Source: JAWOHX01 sp046484975
GTDB taxonomy: Bacteria > Bacillota > Clostridia > DUPQ01
NCBI GenBank assembly: GCA_046484975.1
Contig: JAWOHX010000120.1
Coordinates: 1 to 14,679, forward strand
Length of the DNA: 14,679 nucleotides
Direction: 5' to 3'
The notes under the pieces were generated by a model. That model did no database searches. It worked only from the letters and a program-made list of their open reading frames with translations, and was not told the origin of the DNA. This document shows positions 1 to 6,708 of this stretch, piece by piece. The position numbers and the translations under genes were made by a program. The stretch's first letter is position 1, and each line of letters opens with the position of its first letter.

Positions 1-429
1 GTAACCGCGGTACTTTTCCAGCACTGCGGTGACCCTGGCCTTGAGGCTTTCATAGGTCTCCCGCGTGTGATCCCCATCCTCATTCCCGCCATGCACCTCA
101 CGCTGGTGTTGTGGTGCAATGCTTCTCAATTCCTCCAGGCTTTCAACACGGCCGGCCATGTCCAGCTCATGCTCCCGCAGGTCCACCTCCACGCGCAGAT
201 CCTTTCCCAGCCGTCTGGACAGGATGGCCGCTGTCTGCAATGCCCGTGTATAGGGCGAGGTGAGGATGATCTCGCAGTCATGCAACCGGAAATCCCCGGC
301 ACAGTCCCCGGCCTGTGTTTCTCCAAGGGGAGTCAATGGAACAAGCTCCAGGCCATATCCTGTGAAATGCATGTCCTTGATCACGTCATGGTCCTGCTGT
401 CCGTGGCGGATGAAATAGAATGTCGACAT
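1..429 (-). CDS. Histidine phosphatase family protein, 3' end cut by window edge
   Basis: This is the first 143 codons of a phosphoglycerate-mutase-like (histidine acid phosphatase superfamily) enzyme; the frame stays open to base 1. It starts MSTFYFIRHGQ, with the RHG signature at residues 8-10. H9 is the predicted phosphohistidine nucleophile. The family motif LTPLGETQA is at 32-40, SPYTRALQTA at 58-67 supplies the second phosphate-binding Arg (R62), and LREHELD at 84-90 carries the likely acid/base Glu. The second catalytic His falls beyond the window. The ATG at 429 has an AGGA site about 6 nt upstream (CAGGAAAAGCCATG) and lies 24 nt after the lipoprotein gene, so it is probably the distal gene of the same operon. 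Family assignment is firm. The substrate (sugar phosphate, nucleotide or cobalamin intermediate) cannot be told from this part. Confidence 0.92.
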   Translation of the reverse strand, partial: MSTFYFIRHGQQDHDVIKDMHFTGYGLELVPLTPLGETQAGDCAGDFRLHDCEIILTSPYTRALQTAAILSRRLGKDLRVEVDLREHELDMAGRVESLEELRSIAPQHQREVHGGNEDGDHTRETYESLKARVTAVLEKYRGY

Positions 430-453
430 GGCTTTTCCTGTGTCCTTTCCCCT

Positions 454-1314
454 TCAGTCCCCGATCCAGAAATAGAGCAATCCTTTTTTCCCGTCATGGC
501 GCTCCACGCAATAAAAATTCAGCAGTCTGTTTTCTCCGAAGAATATCACATCGTTGATGATGATGTCCCCTGCCTCCAGGTATTCCATCCCCTCCCATGG
601 GATCGACGGATTCTCAGAGAGCTGGAAATCCTCGATGAAGAAAATTTCCCCGCCACTGAAGTGATATTTCATGCCCAGGTACCCGGTGATGTCGTTTTCC
701 TTTTCCACCAGCCTGTTGTCCTCCACCTCGAACCAGGCGGAATAAAAGGAAGGCTCAAACCTGGAGAGATGGAAACCGGAGATCAGCTTCCCGTCACCGT
801 CGCACAATCCCCCTGCATCCATTTCCCCCATGTAAAACAAATCCGTCCCGTCATATCGGAACAGCTTGAAATTAGGGTCGGCACTGGGTCCCTCGTCAAA
901 CACCGCAAGCTCCAGGAAACCGTCCTTTCCATCCAGGTCCATGAGATGCACCTCCCCGTCACTGGTATAGGACATGGGGAACTCCACCTTTTTGCCGTTG
1001 ACTTCCAGGGTTGGCTGGATGGCAATGGTTCCATCACTGCTGTGCCCGGGCAGTACAAGGCTTATATGGTCCGGTTTCCCATCCCTGTTCAAATCATGCA
1101 GCCCCTCCACATAAAATGCACTGGGAGCTTCCTCAGGGCCTTCCGTGACCACGGTGAACGCGGCCTCAAGGAAAAATTCCCGGATGGGTCTGAAAGCTGA
1201 TGGATTCTCAGGGGGTGACGGTTCATCCGCGACCTCTGTGCTTTTGCATCCGCCGGCCAGCACAAGGGCCATGCAGCACAAGGCACATACCAGGGTTTTT
1301 GTTCCAATTCTCAT
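454..1314 (-). CDS. Secreted lipoprotein with FG-GAP/VCBS-like acidic repeats, function unknown
   Basis: This 286-residue protein begins with a basic n-region (MRIGTKT), a hydrophobic core over residues 8-20 and a lipobox-like LAGGC with C23 as the predicted lipidated cysteine. It is therefore expected on the outer face of the cytoplasmic membrane. A low-complexity linker rich in Pro and Glu (27-40) follows. Two acidic loops, DLNRDGKPD (74-82) and DLDGKDGFLE (126-135), resemble the Ca-binding strand-loop units of FG-GAP/VCBS beta-propeller proteins. The C-terminal half is rich in aromatic and acidic residues with no motif I recognise. The ATG overlaps the stop of the upstream methyltransferase fusion gene (ATGA), and AAGGA lies 8 nt ahead. 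Lipoprotein export is well supported; the molecular role is unknown. Position -3 of the lipobox is Ala rather than the commoner Leu. Confidence 0.85.
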   Translation of the reverse strand: MRIGTKTLVCALCCMALVLAGGCKSTEVADEPSPPENPSAFRPIREFFLEAAFTVVTEGPEEAPSAFYVEGLHDLNRDGKPDHISLVLPGHSSDGTIAIQPTLEVNGKKVEFPMSYTSDGEVHLMDLDGKDGFLELAVFDEGPSADPNFKLFRYDGTDLFYMGEMDAGGLCDGDGKLISGFHLSRFEPSFYSAWFEVEDNRLVEKENDITGYLGMKYHFSGGEIFFIEDFQLSENPSIPWEGMEYLEAGDIIINDVIFFGENRLLNFYCVERHDGKKGLLYFWIGD

Positions 1315-2519
1315 GTCCGCATCCTTTCCTGTCCATCCAATGGGTAATGATCATTCTTATTCCCGCAGGCCAAGCATTTCCCACGGTGCACACACAAAAG
1401 GCTTTTACAGTGAGGACAGGTCCATTTTACCGCCTGTCCCCTCATGAAGGCTTTGATGCCTTCATTCCTGATGGTTCCCAGGTTCTCCAGCATGCTCATC
1501 CCGTATCGGGTTCTGTATCGTTTGTCCAGCTCCCTGAGCCTTCTGCAAGGGGAGTCCAGGCAGTTTACACAGAACTCGTTTCCGCTGGACAATCTGATCC
1601 CGCATTGCCTGATGCTGCATTTCACGCAATGCTCCGGTTTTCCAATGTCCGGTCCGTTGCATCCCGGACACTGGTTTTTGCTTCGCTGGTAACCCAGGCA
1701 AAGAGTGCAGTCCATCCCGCAGGGCGCGACTGGCAGGCTCTTTTTTCTCAGGATGAGCATGGTGAAATCAAAGGCAGTCTCCGGCAGTCCCCCATGCCTG
1801 GCCAGGACATCCTCCCTTTCCCTGTCCATCTGTTGGATGGTTCCCTCATCCAGGGCATCCAGTCCGGCCGCCAAAGCAGGCACGGTCTTGTATGCGTTGA
1901 GGAACTGCCGCGGTGTGTTCCTGACAGTCTCCCGGTATTCCCGTTTCATGAAGAGCTCGAACATGCCGTCCTGTTTCATTTCCGTGATGGCATCCTGTAC
2001 GCCGTAGGATTTTTTGCTGTCATTTTTATCCCCTGGTTTTCCACGGGGGACATGGCGGTCCAGAATCACCTGCAGCTCCTGGTTCAGGGCCTGCGAACGG
2101 TCGTCTGTCCATGGGACGGGACTGTAGAACAGCAGGACCAGAAAACCCTTTTCCCTGAGGAGTCCCCGGCACTTTTCAAGTCTTGCTTCCTCATCCAGCC
2201 AATGGAACGCCTGGGCGCAAAGAATGACTTCATACAGCCTGTTGTCTTTCGGATCCCACTGTTCAAATGGCACAGCATCCAGGGTGATTCCGGGGAAGCG
2301 GCCGGTCTTTTCCCGGAACACCTCTGCCATGTCCGTTCCCGGTTCAAGGGCATGGATGATGCATCCTCTTTCTGCCAGCGGCAATGTGGCTTTCCCGGTT
2401 CCGGCGCCAAGTTCCAGGATGCAGGTGTCTTTTTTCCATCCCACATCGGCGACCAGGTCACGGAACAACATCTCGGGATAGTCGGGACGCACCTCGTCAT
2501 AGAGGCGGGCAAGCCCCAT
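1311..2519 (-). CDS. Class I SAM-dependent methyltransferase fused to a C-terminal DUF3795 Cys-rich domain
   Basis: This predicted 402-residue protein has two parts. Residues 1 to about 260 form a class I Rossmann methyltransferase. The start MGLARLYDEVRPDYP is typical of the family, motif I is ELGAGTGK (36-43), an acidic end of strand 2 follows at E59, and AQAFHWLD lies at 102-109. Residues 263-402 match DUF3795: PCGMDCTLC with C267, C271 and C274, then Cys pairs at 284/287, 298/301, 317/320, 368/371 and 382/385, which look like metal-binding knuckles. The join RKKSLPVAPCG puts a CTG codon where stand-alone DUF3795 proteins normally have their start Met. The frame extends further upstream, but that would overlap the kinase gene. 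I chose the ATG at 2519, which has GAGG about 8 nt ahead and leaves a 10-nt gap. The substrate is unknown. Confidence 0.87.
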   Translation of the reverse strand: MGLARLYDEVRPDYPEMLFRDLVADVGWKKDTCILELGAGTGKATLPLAERGCIIHALEPGTDMAEVFREKTGRFPGITLDAVPFEQWDPKDNRLYEVILCAQAFHWLDEEARLEKCRGLLREKGFLVLLFYSPVPWTDDRSQALNQELQVILDRHVPRGKPGDKNDSKKSYGVQDAITEMKQDGMFELFMKREYRETVRNTPRQFLNAYKTVPALAAGLDALDEGTIQQMDREREDVLARHGGLPETAFDFTMLILRKKSLPVAPCGMDCTLCLGYQRSKNQCPGCNGPDIGKPEHCVKCSIRQCGIRLSSGNEFCVNCLDSPCRRLRELDKRYRTRYGMSMLENLGTIRNEGIKAFMRGQAVKWTCPHCKSLLCVHRGKCLACGNKNDHYPLDGQERMRT

Positions 2520-2529
2520 GTATGGTTCC

Positions 2530-3069
2530 TCATCCCTGCTCCTGCTCAAATGCCTCCACCCCTTCTTTTCTGAATCGGTCCAGCCATTTCCTCGCCTGGC
2601 CTGGATTCCTGATGACCACAATCCGCGTGCCGGATGAATGCTCCCGTAACGTGCACATGATGTGGTCCCTGTTTCTTTTCCGAAACGTCCAGACCCAACG
2701 GATGAATTCCCTGTCAATCTTTTCAGGGCATCCGGGATTCATGTCCGGCCTTGCCTTTCCTTTGTATCGCACCCATCTTTTGACCACACGGATGGTGGCA
2801 ATCATCGGGTGCATGTCCAGGAAAATGATGGCATTTGCCTGCTTCATCCGCAGCCCATAGGTCCTCCTGTAATTCCCGTCAATGATCCATCTGTCCTTTC
2901 TGGCCAGTTCACTGATGAAGTCATCCCATTCCCCGTCGGGGGTGGGAACCCATCCTTCTTTCCAGAAAAATGCATCCAGGTGGTATACCGGGTGCTGTAG
3001 AATGTCTCCCAGGGCCTTTGAAAATGTTGATTTCCCCGCACCTCCGGAACCGATGACCATGATCCTCAA
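2530..3069 (-). CDS. P-loop nucleotide kinase-like protein (adenylate-kinase/FlaR 'DNA topology modulation' family)
   Basis: This 179-residue cytosolic P-loop NTPase has a Walker A GSGGAGKST at residues 7-15, directly after the first beta strand (MRIMVIG). Further family features are HLDAFFWKEGW (about 30-40), DRWIIDGNY (about 59-67), and an Arg-rich segment around RFRKEGVEAFEQ near the C-terminus. The pattern fits the small adenylate-kinase-like proteins often annotated as FlaR or topology modulation proteins; the physiological substrate of that group is not established. The likely start is TTG at 3069, with AAGGAG 6 nt ahead, giving MRIMVIGSGG as in relatives. The ATG at 3060 has poorer spacing. 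It sits 44 nt after the threonine ammonia-lyase and 10 nt before the methyltransferase fusion, so co-transcription is likely. Confidence 0.85.
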   Translation of the reverse strand: MRIMVIGSGGAGKSTFSKALGDILQHPVYHLDAFFWKEGWVPTPDGEWDDFISELARKDRWIIDGNYRRTYGLRMKQANAIIFLDMHPMIATIRVVKRWVRYKGKARPDMNPGCPEKIDREFIRWVWTFRKRNRDHIMCTLREHSSGTRIVVIRNPGQARKWLDRFRKEGVEAFEQEQG

Positions 3070-3113
3070 GGCATTCTCCTTGTCATTACATGTTTTGAAG
3101 GCATAACGATTCC

Positions 3114-4325
3114 CTATATCTCCCGGATGGCATAACCTTTCCGGACAAATTCCTTCTTGAGCTCCCCGATGTGCAAAAACCCATTGGTTTCCACCGTGAC
3201 ATCCAGCTCCACTTCCAGGAACCGGTCGATGGTCTTGAACTGGTTGTGGTCCAGTTTGATGACATTGGCATTTCCCTGGGCCAATATCTGTGAGATCTTC
3301 ACCAGTTCTCCGGGTTTGTCCGGCAGGTCCACTGCAAAACGGAAAACCCTTCCCCGGGATATCAACCCCCGGTCAATCATGGAGGCCATGGTGAGAACAT
3401 CGATGTTCCCTCCGCTTACAAGGCAAACGATGTTCCTGCCTTTTTCCGATATTTTCTTCAAGCCTGCCAGGGACAGGACCCCTGCGTTTTCCCCTATCAT
3501 CTTGTGCCTTTCCAGCAGGATGAGGAAGGCCTCCATGATGTCCTGGTCAGTGACGGAAACGATCTCGTCGACAAATTCCTTTACGAGGGAAAATGTAAGG
3601 GCTCCCGGGGTTTTCACCGCGACACCGTCTGCGATGGTGCACAACTGGTCAAGACAGGCAAGTTCATTGTTCTCCAGGGAAATCTTCATCGCCATCGCCC
3701 CCTTGGGTTCCACCCCGATGACCTTGACCCCGGGGTTTATGCTTTTCACAGCCATGGCAATGCCTGAAATCAGCCCGCCCCCTCCCACGGGCACCAGGAT
3801 GGCATGGACCTCCTTCAGCTCCTCCATGATCTCCAGGCCAATGGTGCCCTGGCCTTCGATGATGTCTGGATCGTCAAAGGGATGGATGAAAATCATCCCG
3901 CTGGCTGCCTGCAATTCAAGAGAATGGCAATATGCCTCATCATAGCAATCCCCGAATAGGACAATCTCCGCTCCCATGTCCCTTGTGGCTTCCACCTTGA
4001 TCAGGGGTGTGGTGTGGGGCATCACGATGGTGGCATGAACACCAAGCTCCCTTGCCGCGAAGGCCACCCCCTGGGCGTGGTTTCCAGCCGATGCGGCTAT
4101 CAGTCCCTTCTCCTTCTGCTCCCGGGTGAGTTTGCTGATCTTGTTGTAGGCCCCCCTGATCTTAAAGGCTCCTGTCCGTTGGAGGTTCTCTGGCTTGATG
4201 AATATCCGGTTATGGTATTCCCCGCTGAAAGAATGGCTGTGGATCAAGGGTGTCGGGACGATGATCCCTTTCAGGTTATCCGAGGCCTTCCTGAAATCCA
4301 GGTGAACCTGTCCGCATGTCTTCAT
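3114..4325 (-). CDS. ilvA: Threonine ammonia-lyase (threonine dehydratase), PLP-dependent, with C-terminal ACT domain
   Basis: This 403-residue enzyme deaminates L-threonine to 2-oxobutyrate and ammonia, the first step towards isoleucine, or a catabolic step. The PLP-binding lysine is K55 in QRTGAFKIRGAYNK. The substrate loop SAGNHAQG and the phosphate-binding glycine run PVGGGGLISG are present. After about residue 320, FRFAVDLPDKPGELVKI begins a single ACT regulatory domain that runs to the end. The length and single ACT domain match the medium form of the family rather than the 500-residue E. coli IlvA with two ACT-like repeats. The ATG at 4325 has AAGGA 7 nt upstream; a 30-codon extension of the frame would run into the promoter and was rejected. 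It is the only clear central-metabolism gene in the window and has its own promoter, so it may head the transcript that runs to the left edge. Confidence 0.95.
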   Translation of the reverse strand: MKTCGQVHLDFRKASDNLKGIIVPTPLIHSHSFSGEYHNRIFIKPENLQRTGAFKIRGAYNKISKLTREQKEKGLIAASAGNHAQGVAFAARELGVHATIVMPHTTPLIKVEATRDMGAEIVLFGDCYDEAYCHSLELQAASGMIFIHPFDDPDIIEGQGTIGLEIMEELKEVHAILVPVGGGGLISGIAMAVKSINPGVKVIGVEPKGAMAMKISLENNELACLDQLCTIADGVAVKTPGALTFSLVKEFVDEIVSVTDQDIMEAFLILLERHKMIGENAGVLSLAGLKKISEKGRNIVCLVSGGNIDVLTMASMIDRGLISRGRVFRFAVDLPDKPGELVKISQILAQGNANVIKLDHNQFKTIDRFLEVELDVTVETNGFLHIGELKKEFVRKGYAIREI

Positions 4326-4352
4326 ATGGTGTCCTTTTGCTTGTTTTGAATC

Positions 4353-4381
4353 ATTATATCCGAAAAACATGGTTTTGTTAA
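4353..4381 (-). promoter_or_regulatory. Sigma-70/SigA-type promoter of the threonine ammonia-lyase gene
   Basis: Read on the minus strand, a -35 box TTAACA (4381-4376) is followed by a 17-nt spacer and a perfect -10 box TATAAT (4358-4353). This is one mismatch from the SigA consensus, with ideal spacing. Transcription would start near 4346, leaving a leader of about 20 nt that holds the AAGGA site before the ATG at 4325. The surrounding 4326-4448 gap is the largest in the window. A weak ATCCTG/CAGGAT inverted repeat in it, at about 4403-4434, could end the upstream transcript but lacks a convincing T-run. Confidence 0.8.
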
Positions 4382-4448
4382 GATGCCGGACGATGAAACA
4401 TCCTGGAGACCCCACTTATTTCCCTCAGGATTTTGCTGGCCGGGCCTG

Positions 4449-5051
4449 TCACCATTCCGCCAGCATCCGGTAAGCCTCCCTGGGTTTCCTGATGACCCTT
4501 TCGATGGTGAAGCCGAACCTTACATACAGCCGGAATGCGCTCTCGTTGTTCTGGCTGACCAGCAGGGAGGCTTTGGAGAGGCCGGCGTCTTCCGCCAGCC
4601 GGAAAGCATGACGGAGCAGTTCTGATCCAATCCCCCGTCCCCTGACTTCATCAACGGTGGCGATGGCGCCGATATGCCATTCCCCGGGCTTTCCTTCCGT
4701 CAGTGCCAGGGATTGCATGGCCATCAGGGGTCTGAAGAGATAAAAGGAGATTAGTTTCAGTCCCCCTGCGGACAGCATCTCCCCGACAGGGAGGCTGGAT
4801 TGGTCTTTCACTCCTGCATTGTATGACAAAAGGAATCCCAGTTGTCTTCCCTCTGATTCCGCGACGCAAGCATTTTTGAAATGGAACCGGTTGGGTTTGC
4901 CGCTCCATAGCCTGGCGAAAACCTTTTTCGCCAGCTCCCTGGATCCTGCACCCATGGCCTTCTCGATGAGGCCCCCTCCTGCCGATACGGTCATCTCAAA
5001 TCCAAAATCCAGATCGTTCTCATTCGCCGGTCTGATGGTCAGTTGACTCAT
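4449..5051 (-). CDS. GNAT family N-acetyltransferase
   Basis: This 200-residue protein has a GNAT fold over most of its length. The acetyl-CoA pyrophosphate loop (motif A) is RGRGIG at residues 137-142, after the strand IGAIATVDEV, and is followed by helix SELLRHAFRLAEDAG. Motif B is LLVSQNNESAFRLYVRFGF (163-181), where the Asn and the Tyr region are usual for the family. The acceptor substrate cannot be predicted. The ATG at 5051 has a strong site (AGGAGGTGGGAC before ATG). It lies 36 nt downstream of the GrpB-GNAT gene, and that gap carries a palindrome with a -10-like hexamer, so it may be read both from the upstream gene and from its own promoter. The 123-nt gap after it separates it from the threonine ammonia-lyase. 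Confidence 0.92.
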   Translation of the reverse strand: MSQLTIRPANENDLDFGFEMTVSAGGGLIEKAMGAGSRELAKKVFARLWSGKPNRFHFKNACVAESEGRQLGFLLSYNAGVKDQSSLPVGEMLSAGGLKLISFYLFRPLMAMQSLALTEGKPGEWHIGAIATVDEVRGRGIGSELLRHAFRLAEDAGLSKASLLVSQNNESAFRLYVRFGFTIERVIRKPREAYRMLAEW

Positions 5052-5071
5052 GTCCCACCTCCTGAGCGTTT

Positions 5072-5100
5072 GCTTGTGATATCCTTATTATATCACAAGC
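5072..5100 (-). promoter_or_regulatory. Palindromic site with embedded extended -10 box (candidate promoter/operator)
   Basis: An 11-bp perfect inverted repeat, GCTTGTGATAT (5072-5082) and ATATCACAAGC (5090-5100), flanks a 7-nt loop. Read on the minus strand it contains TGATATAAT, an extended -10 box (TGn-TATAAT), 30-40 nt upstream of the GNAT start at 5051. A second perfect palindrome, GCAGGTACCTGC (5099-5110), abuts it inside the last codons of the GrpB-GNAT gene. There is no T-run downstream, so an intrinsic terminator is unlikely. A repressor operator over a promoter is one reading; an mRNA stem that modulates coupling is another. No good -35 box is seen. Confidence 0.4.
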
Positions 5101-6056
5101 AGGTACCTGCATTTTTGGCGCTCTCCCTTTTGGTACATGGCGTTGTATTCCGGGATGTCCACAATCTCAAGGAGCTGTGCGCCGAGTTTTTCGCAGCATC
5201 TCCTGGAGGAATGATTGTCGGGGTTGCAGGTGACAATCAGTTTCTTTCTCCCATGGGCTTTTGCCACCTGAGCCACCAGCAGGCAGGCTTTTCCTGCATA
5301 GCCTTTCCCCCTGTGGCTTTCCATGATCTCGTAACCGATATGCCCTCCGTAATATATGCTTTCGTTGTCCCCGATGCGAAGCGCGATCCTTCCCACCGGT
5401 TCACCGCTGCCATGGATCAGAATCTCATAGACATAAGCCGGCACATGGTTCCGGAGGACATCCGCCTTTTTTTTCTTGATGATCCGCAGATCGATTTCCC
5501 CGTCGCTCAGATGATTGTAATCCAGAAAAGCGAATGGACCGCTCCTCCCTCCCATGATTCCCTGGATGAATGCCTCTTTTCCTTTCATGTACCCTTTCAT
5601 GTCATTCCTGTGCCGCGATGCCAGATGCATCTTGAGGGTTCCATATTCCCTGGCGTCATCCGGATGTTCTCTCAGGTGATCACGGAAAAGGATATGATCT
5701 AGATACCCTTTTCCGTCCTTGGGACAGACATAAAGATGATACGGCATGAAAGCATCCGGAATGATCCTTTTGAACGCCTCCCTGTCATCGACCCCCAGGT
5801 TCCCCTCATGGACAAACCCCGCTTGTTCCAGTCTTGTCTTGATGGGTGTGAAATCTCGATAGGACTCCATGACCACATCGATGTCGATGATGGGTTTTGC
5901 AGCCAGTCCTTCCACCGCCGTGCTTCCCACATGCTCAATCCCCAGGGCCAGGATTCCGATGATCTCATCCAGCATCCCCTTTATCTTCTGGAACTCCTCT
6001 TTCCATTGAGGATCGTAGGGTAGCACACGCACGATTTTTTTCTTGTTCTCATCCAT
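5088..6056 (-). CDS. Bifunctional GrpB-family nucleotidyltransferase-like / GNAT acetyltransferase
   Basis: This is a two-domain protein of 322 residues. Residues 6-175 form a GrpB/UPF0157 domain with a nucleotidyltransferase-like fold: VRVLPYDPQW at the start, EHVGSTAVEGL at 41-51, and KPIIDIDVV at 54-62, where two Asp are the likely metal ligands. HLYVCPKDG (107-115) and LDHILFRDHLREHP (119-132) are also typical. Residues from about 187 to the end form a GNAT domain with motif A RGKGYAGKA (249-257) and VTCNPDNHSSRRCCEKLGA (275-293). The fusion implies paired chemistry on one substrate, but the substrate of GrpB is unknown. I chose the ATG at 6056 (MDENKKKIVRV) because family members start there; it overlaps the stop of the ICMT gene by 8 nt. 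The 38 extra upstream codons of the frame are out-of-frame ICMT sequence. Confidence 0.9.
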   Translation of the reverse strand: MDENKKKIVRVLPYDPQWKEEFQKIKGMLDEIIGILALGIEHVGSTAVEGLAAKPIIDIDVVMESYRDFTPIKTRLEQAGFVHEGNLGVDDREAFKRIIPDAFMPYHLYVCPKDGKGYLDHILFRDHLREHPDDAREYGTLKMHLASRHRNDMKGYMKGKEAFIQGIMGGRSGPFAFLDYNHLSDGEIDLRIIKKKKADVLRNHVPAYVYEILIHGSGEPVGRIALRIGDNESIYYGGHIGYEIMESHRGKGYAGKACLLVAQVAKAHGRKKLIVTCNPDNHSSRRCCEKLGAQLLEIVDIPEYNAMYQKGERQKCRYLLVI

Positions 6057-6585
6057 TCTTCTTTTTTTCCTTTGCTTTCCGGATAACGCCTCCTGGCATC
6101 CATCGGGACACGTCTTTTTTGTATTCCCCGTATTCCTCCCCGAATCGTTGGGACAAGGCTTTTTCCTCAAGGATGATGAAATACAGGTGGTTCACCAGGA
6201 AAAACACCGATGCCCATACCACAAGGCCCAAGGACCAGAATGCCATCGCCTGTCCATAAAGCACCAGGACCACTCCTGTAATCATGGGATTCCTCATGAT
6301 CCGGTAAGGGCCGTTTTTCAACAGGATCCGGGAAGGAGACCATGGAGCAAGCGTCCCTTTTCCCTGGGCGATATGCATCCATATGGTAATGACCGTCAGG
6401 CAGGATCCTCCCAGGATGAGCAGGCTCCCCATGAGCAATGCGGCATGTGTAAAGGCATTCCGGAGTCCCGTTCCTCCACTTTCTGAATTTTCTGCGAAAA
6501 GGATCACCAAAGGAACCACCACCATGGCCATGCCCGGCAGAGCCAGGATGCTGATGACCTGCGCAAGCCATGACTGTTTCTTCAC
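6049..6585 (-). CDS. ICMT/PEMT-like integral membrane methyltransferase (intact copy)
   Basis: This 178-residue membrane protein belongs to the isoprenylcysteine carboxyl methyltransferase / phospholipid methyltransferase superfamily. Hydrophobic spans lie at about 8-29, 47-69 and 101-137. The SAM-binding C-terminal signature is GPYRIMRNPMITG (92-104) and then EEKALSQRFGEEYGEY (140-155) with RWMPG (161-165). The substrate in bacteria is mostly unknown. The native start is GTG at 6585: the damaged second copy near 13845 begins with the same GTG behind a good AGGAGG site. Here that site is missing, because the sequence upstream of 6590 is a MazG-like remnant instead. Translation may therefore begin at the ATG at 6708, which reads in frame into this gene and adds about 41 residues (219 in total). 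The start is thus uncertain. Confidence 0.85.
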   Translation of the reverse strand: MKKQSWLAQVISILALPGMAMVVVPLVILFAENSESGGTGLRNAFTHAALLMGSLLILGGSCLTVITIWMHIAQGKGTLAPWSPSRILLKNGPYRIMRNPMITGVVLVLYGQAMAFWSLGLVVWASVFFLVNHLYFIILEEKALSQRFGEEYGEYKKDVSRWMPGGVIRKAKEKKKNG

Positions 6586-6590
6586 GGTTC
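6183..6590 (-). repeat. Long duplicated segment, left copy (inside the intact ICMT-like gene)
   Basis: Two blocks here recur near the right end of the window. Bases 6183-6348 match 13638-13803 with 7 mismatches, all transitions, in 166 positions. Bases 6540-6590 match 13800-13850 with 1 mismatch in 51. The 195 bases between the blocks are absent from the other copy, and a GAGC repeat sits at both ends (6345-6348 and 6540-6543). Beyond 6590 the copies diverge abruptly: CAAGGCC here, TTCCTCC there. Below 6183 similarity fades over about 20 bases. The copies bracket the AT-rich operon, so they look like the boundary repeats of an insertion. Confidence 0.9.
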
Positions 6591-6708
6591 CAAGGCCAGC
6601 GCCATGACAAGGTCTCTGTAGTTCTGTTCTTTTACGCCAGCCCCTCGCATTGGAAAAATCCTGTGTATGCTTTTTGATTTCTGCAATGGTCTTTGTTTTA
6701 TCTGTCAT
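6591..6708 (-). pseudogene. 5' remnant of a MazG-like nucleotide pyrophosphohydrolase gene, frameshifted and truncated
   Basis: The ATG at 6708 overlaps the VOC gene stop as ATGA and encodes MTDKTKTIAEIKKHTQDF then SNARGW, which resembles the N-terminus of small MazG-like NTP pyrophosphohydrolases. After that Trp the reading frame is wrong for the family. If one base is skipped, the next frame gives VKEQNYRDLVMALALEP, where the conserved DLxMALxxE helix stands the expected 8 residues after the Trp. Homology then stops at 6591, exactly where the duplicated ICMT segment begins. So the gene carries a one-base insertion and has lost its catalytic EExxE/D helices. The shifted frame happens to read straight into the ICMT-like gene, so the remnant could serve as a translated leader. 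Family identification rests on pattern memory only. Confidence 0.65.

Noticed and set aside
67..1200. Long plus-strand open frame (377 codons) opposite the phosphatase and lipoprotein genes
   Set aside because: Its translation lacks recognisable domains and mirrors the wobble pattern of the minus-strand genes, which have clear motifs and ribosome binding sites.
1200..2573. Long plus-strand open frame (457 codons) antisense to the methyltransferase-DUF3795 gene
   Set aside because: The minus-strand frame has full methyltransferase and DUF3795 motifs. The antisense product has no family resemblance; it is a by-product of GC-rich codon use.
2520..2717. 66-codon N-terminal extension of the methyltransferase frame
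   Set aside because: It overlaps the C-terminal coding part of the P-loop kinase gene, shows no methyltransferase homology, and the ATG at 2519 has its own ribosome binding site.
3070..3113. TGTAAT as a -10 box for the P-loop kinase gene
   Set aside because: It lies almost on top of the ribosome binding site, so a transcript would have no usable leader; read-through from the threonine ammonia-lyase is simpler.
4403..4434. Inverted repeat ATCCTG/CAGGAT in the gap upstream of the threonine ammonia-lyase, considered as a terminator for the GNAT gene
   Set aside because: The stem is short with a bulge and long loop, and the minus strand has no proper T-run after it. I only mention it with the promoter.
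5072..5100. Palindrome read as an intrinsic terminator of the GrpB-GNAT gene
   Set aside because: The stem is AT-rich, includes the stop codon in its loop and is not followed by a T-run.
1..6590. Integron-like cassette array, suggested by the many small enzymes (GNAT, GrpB, methyltransferases)
   Set aside because: Genes overlap or lie 10-45 nt apart, with no recurring attC-like sites and no integrase in view.
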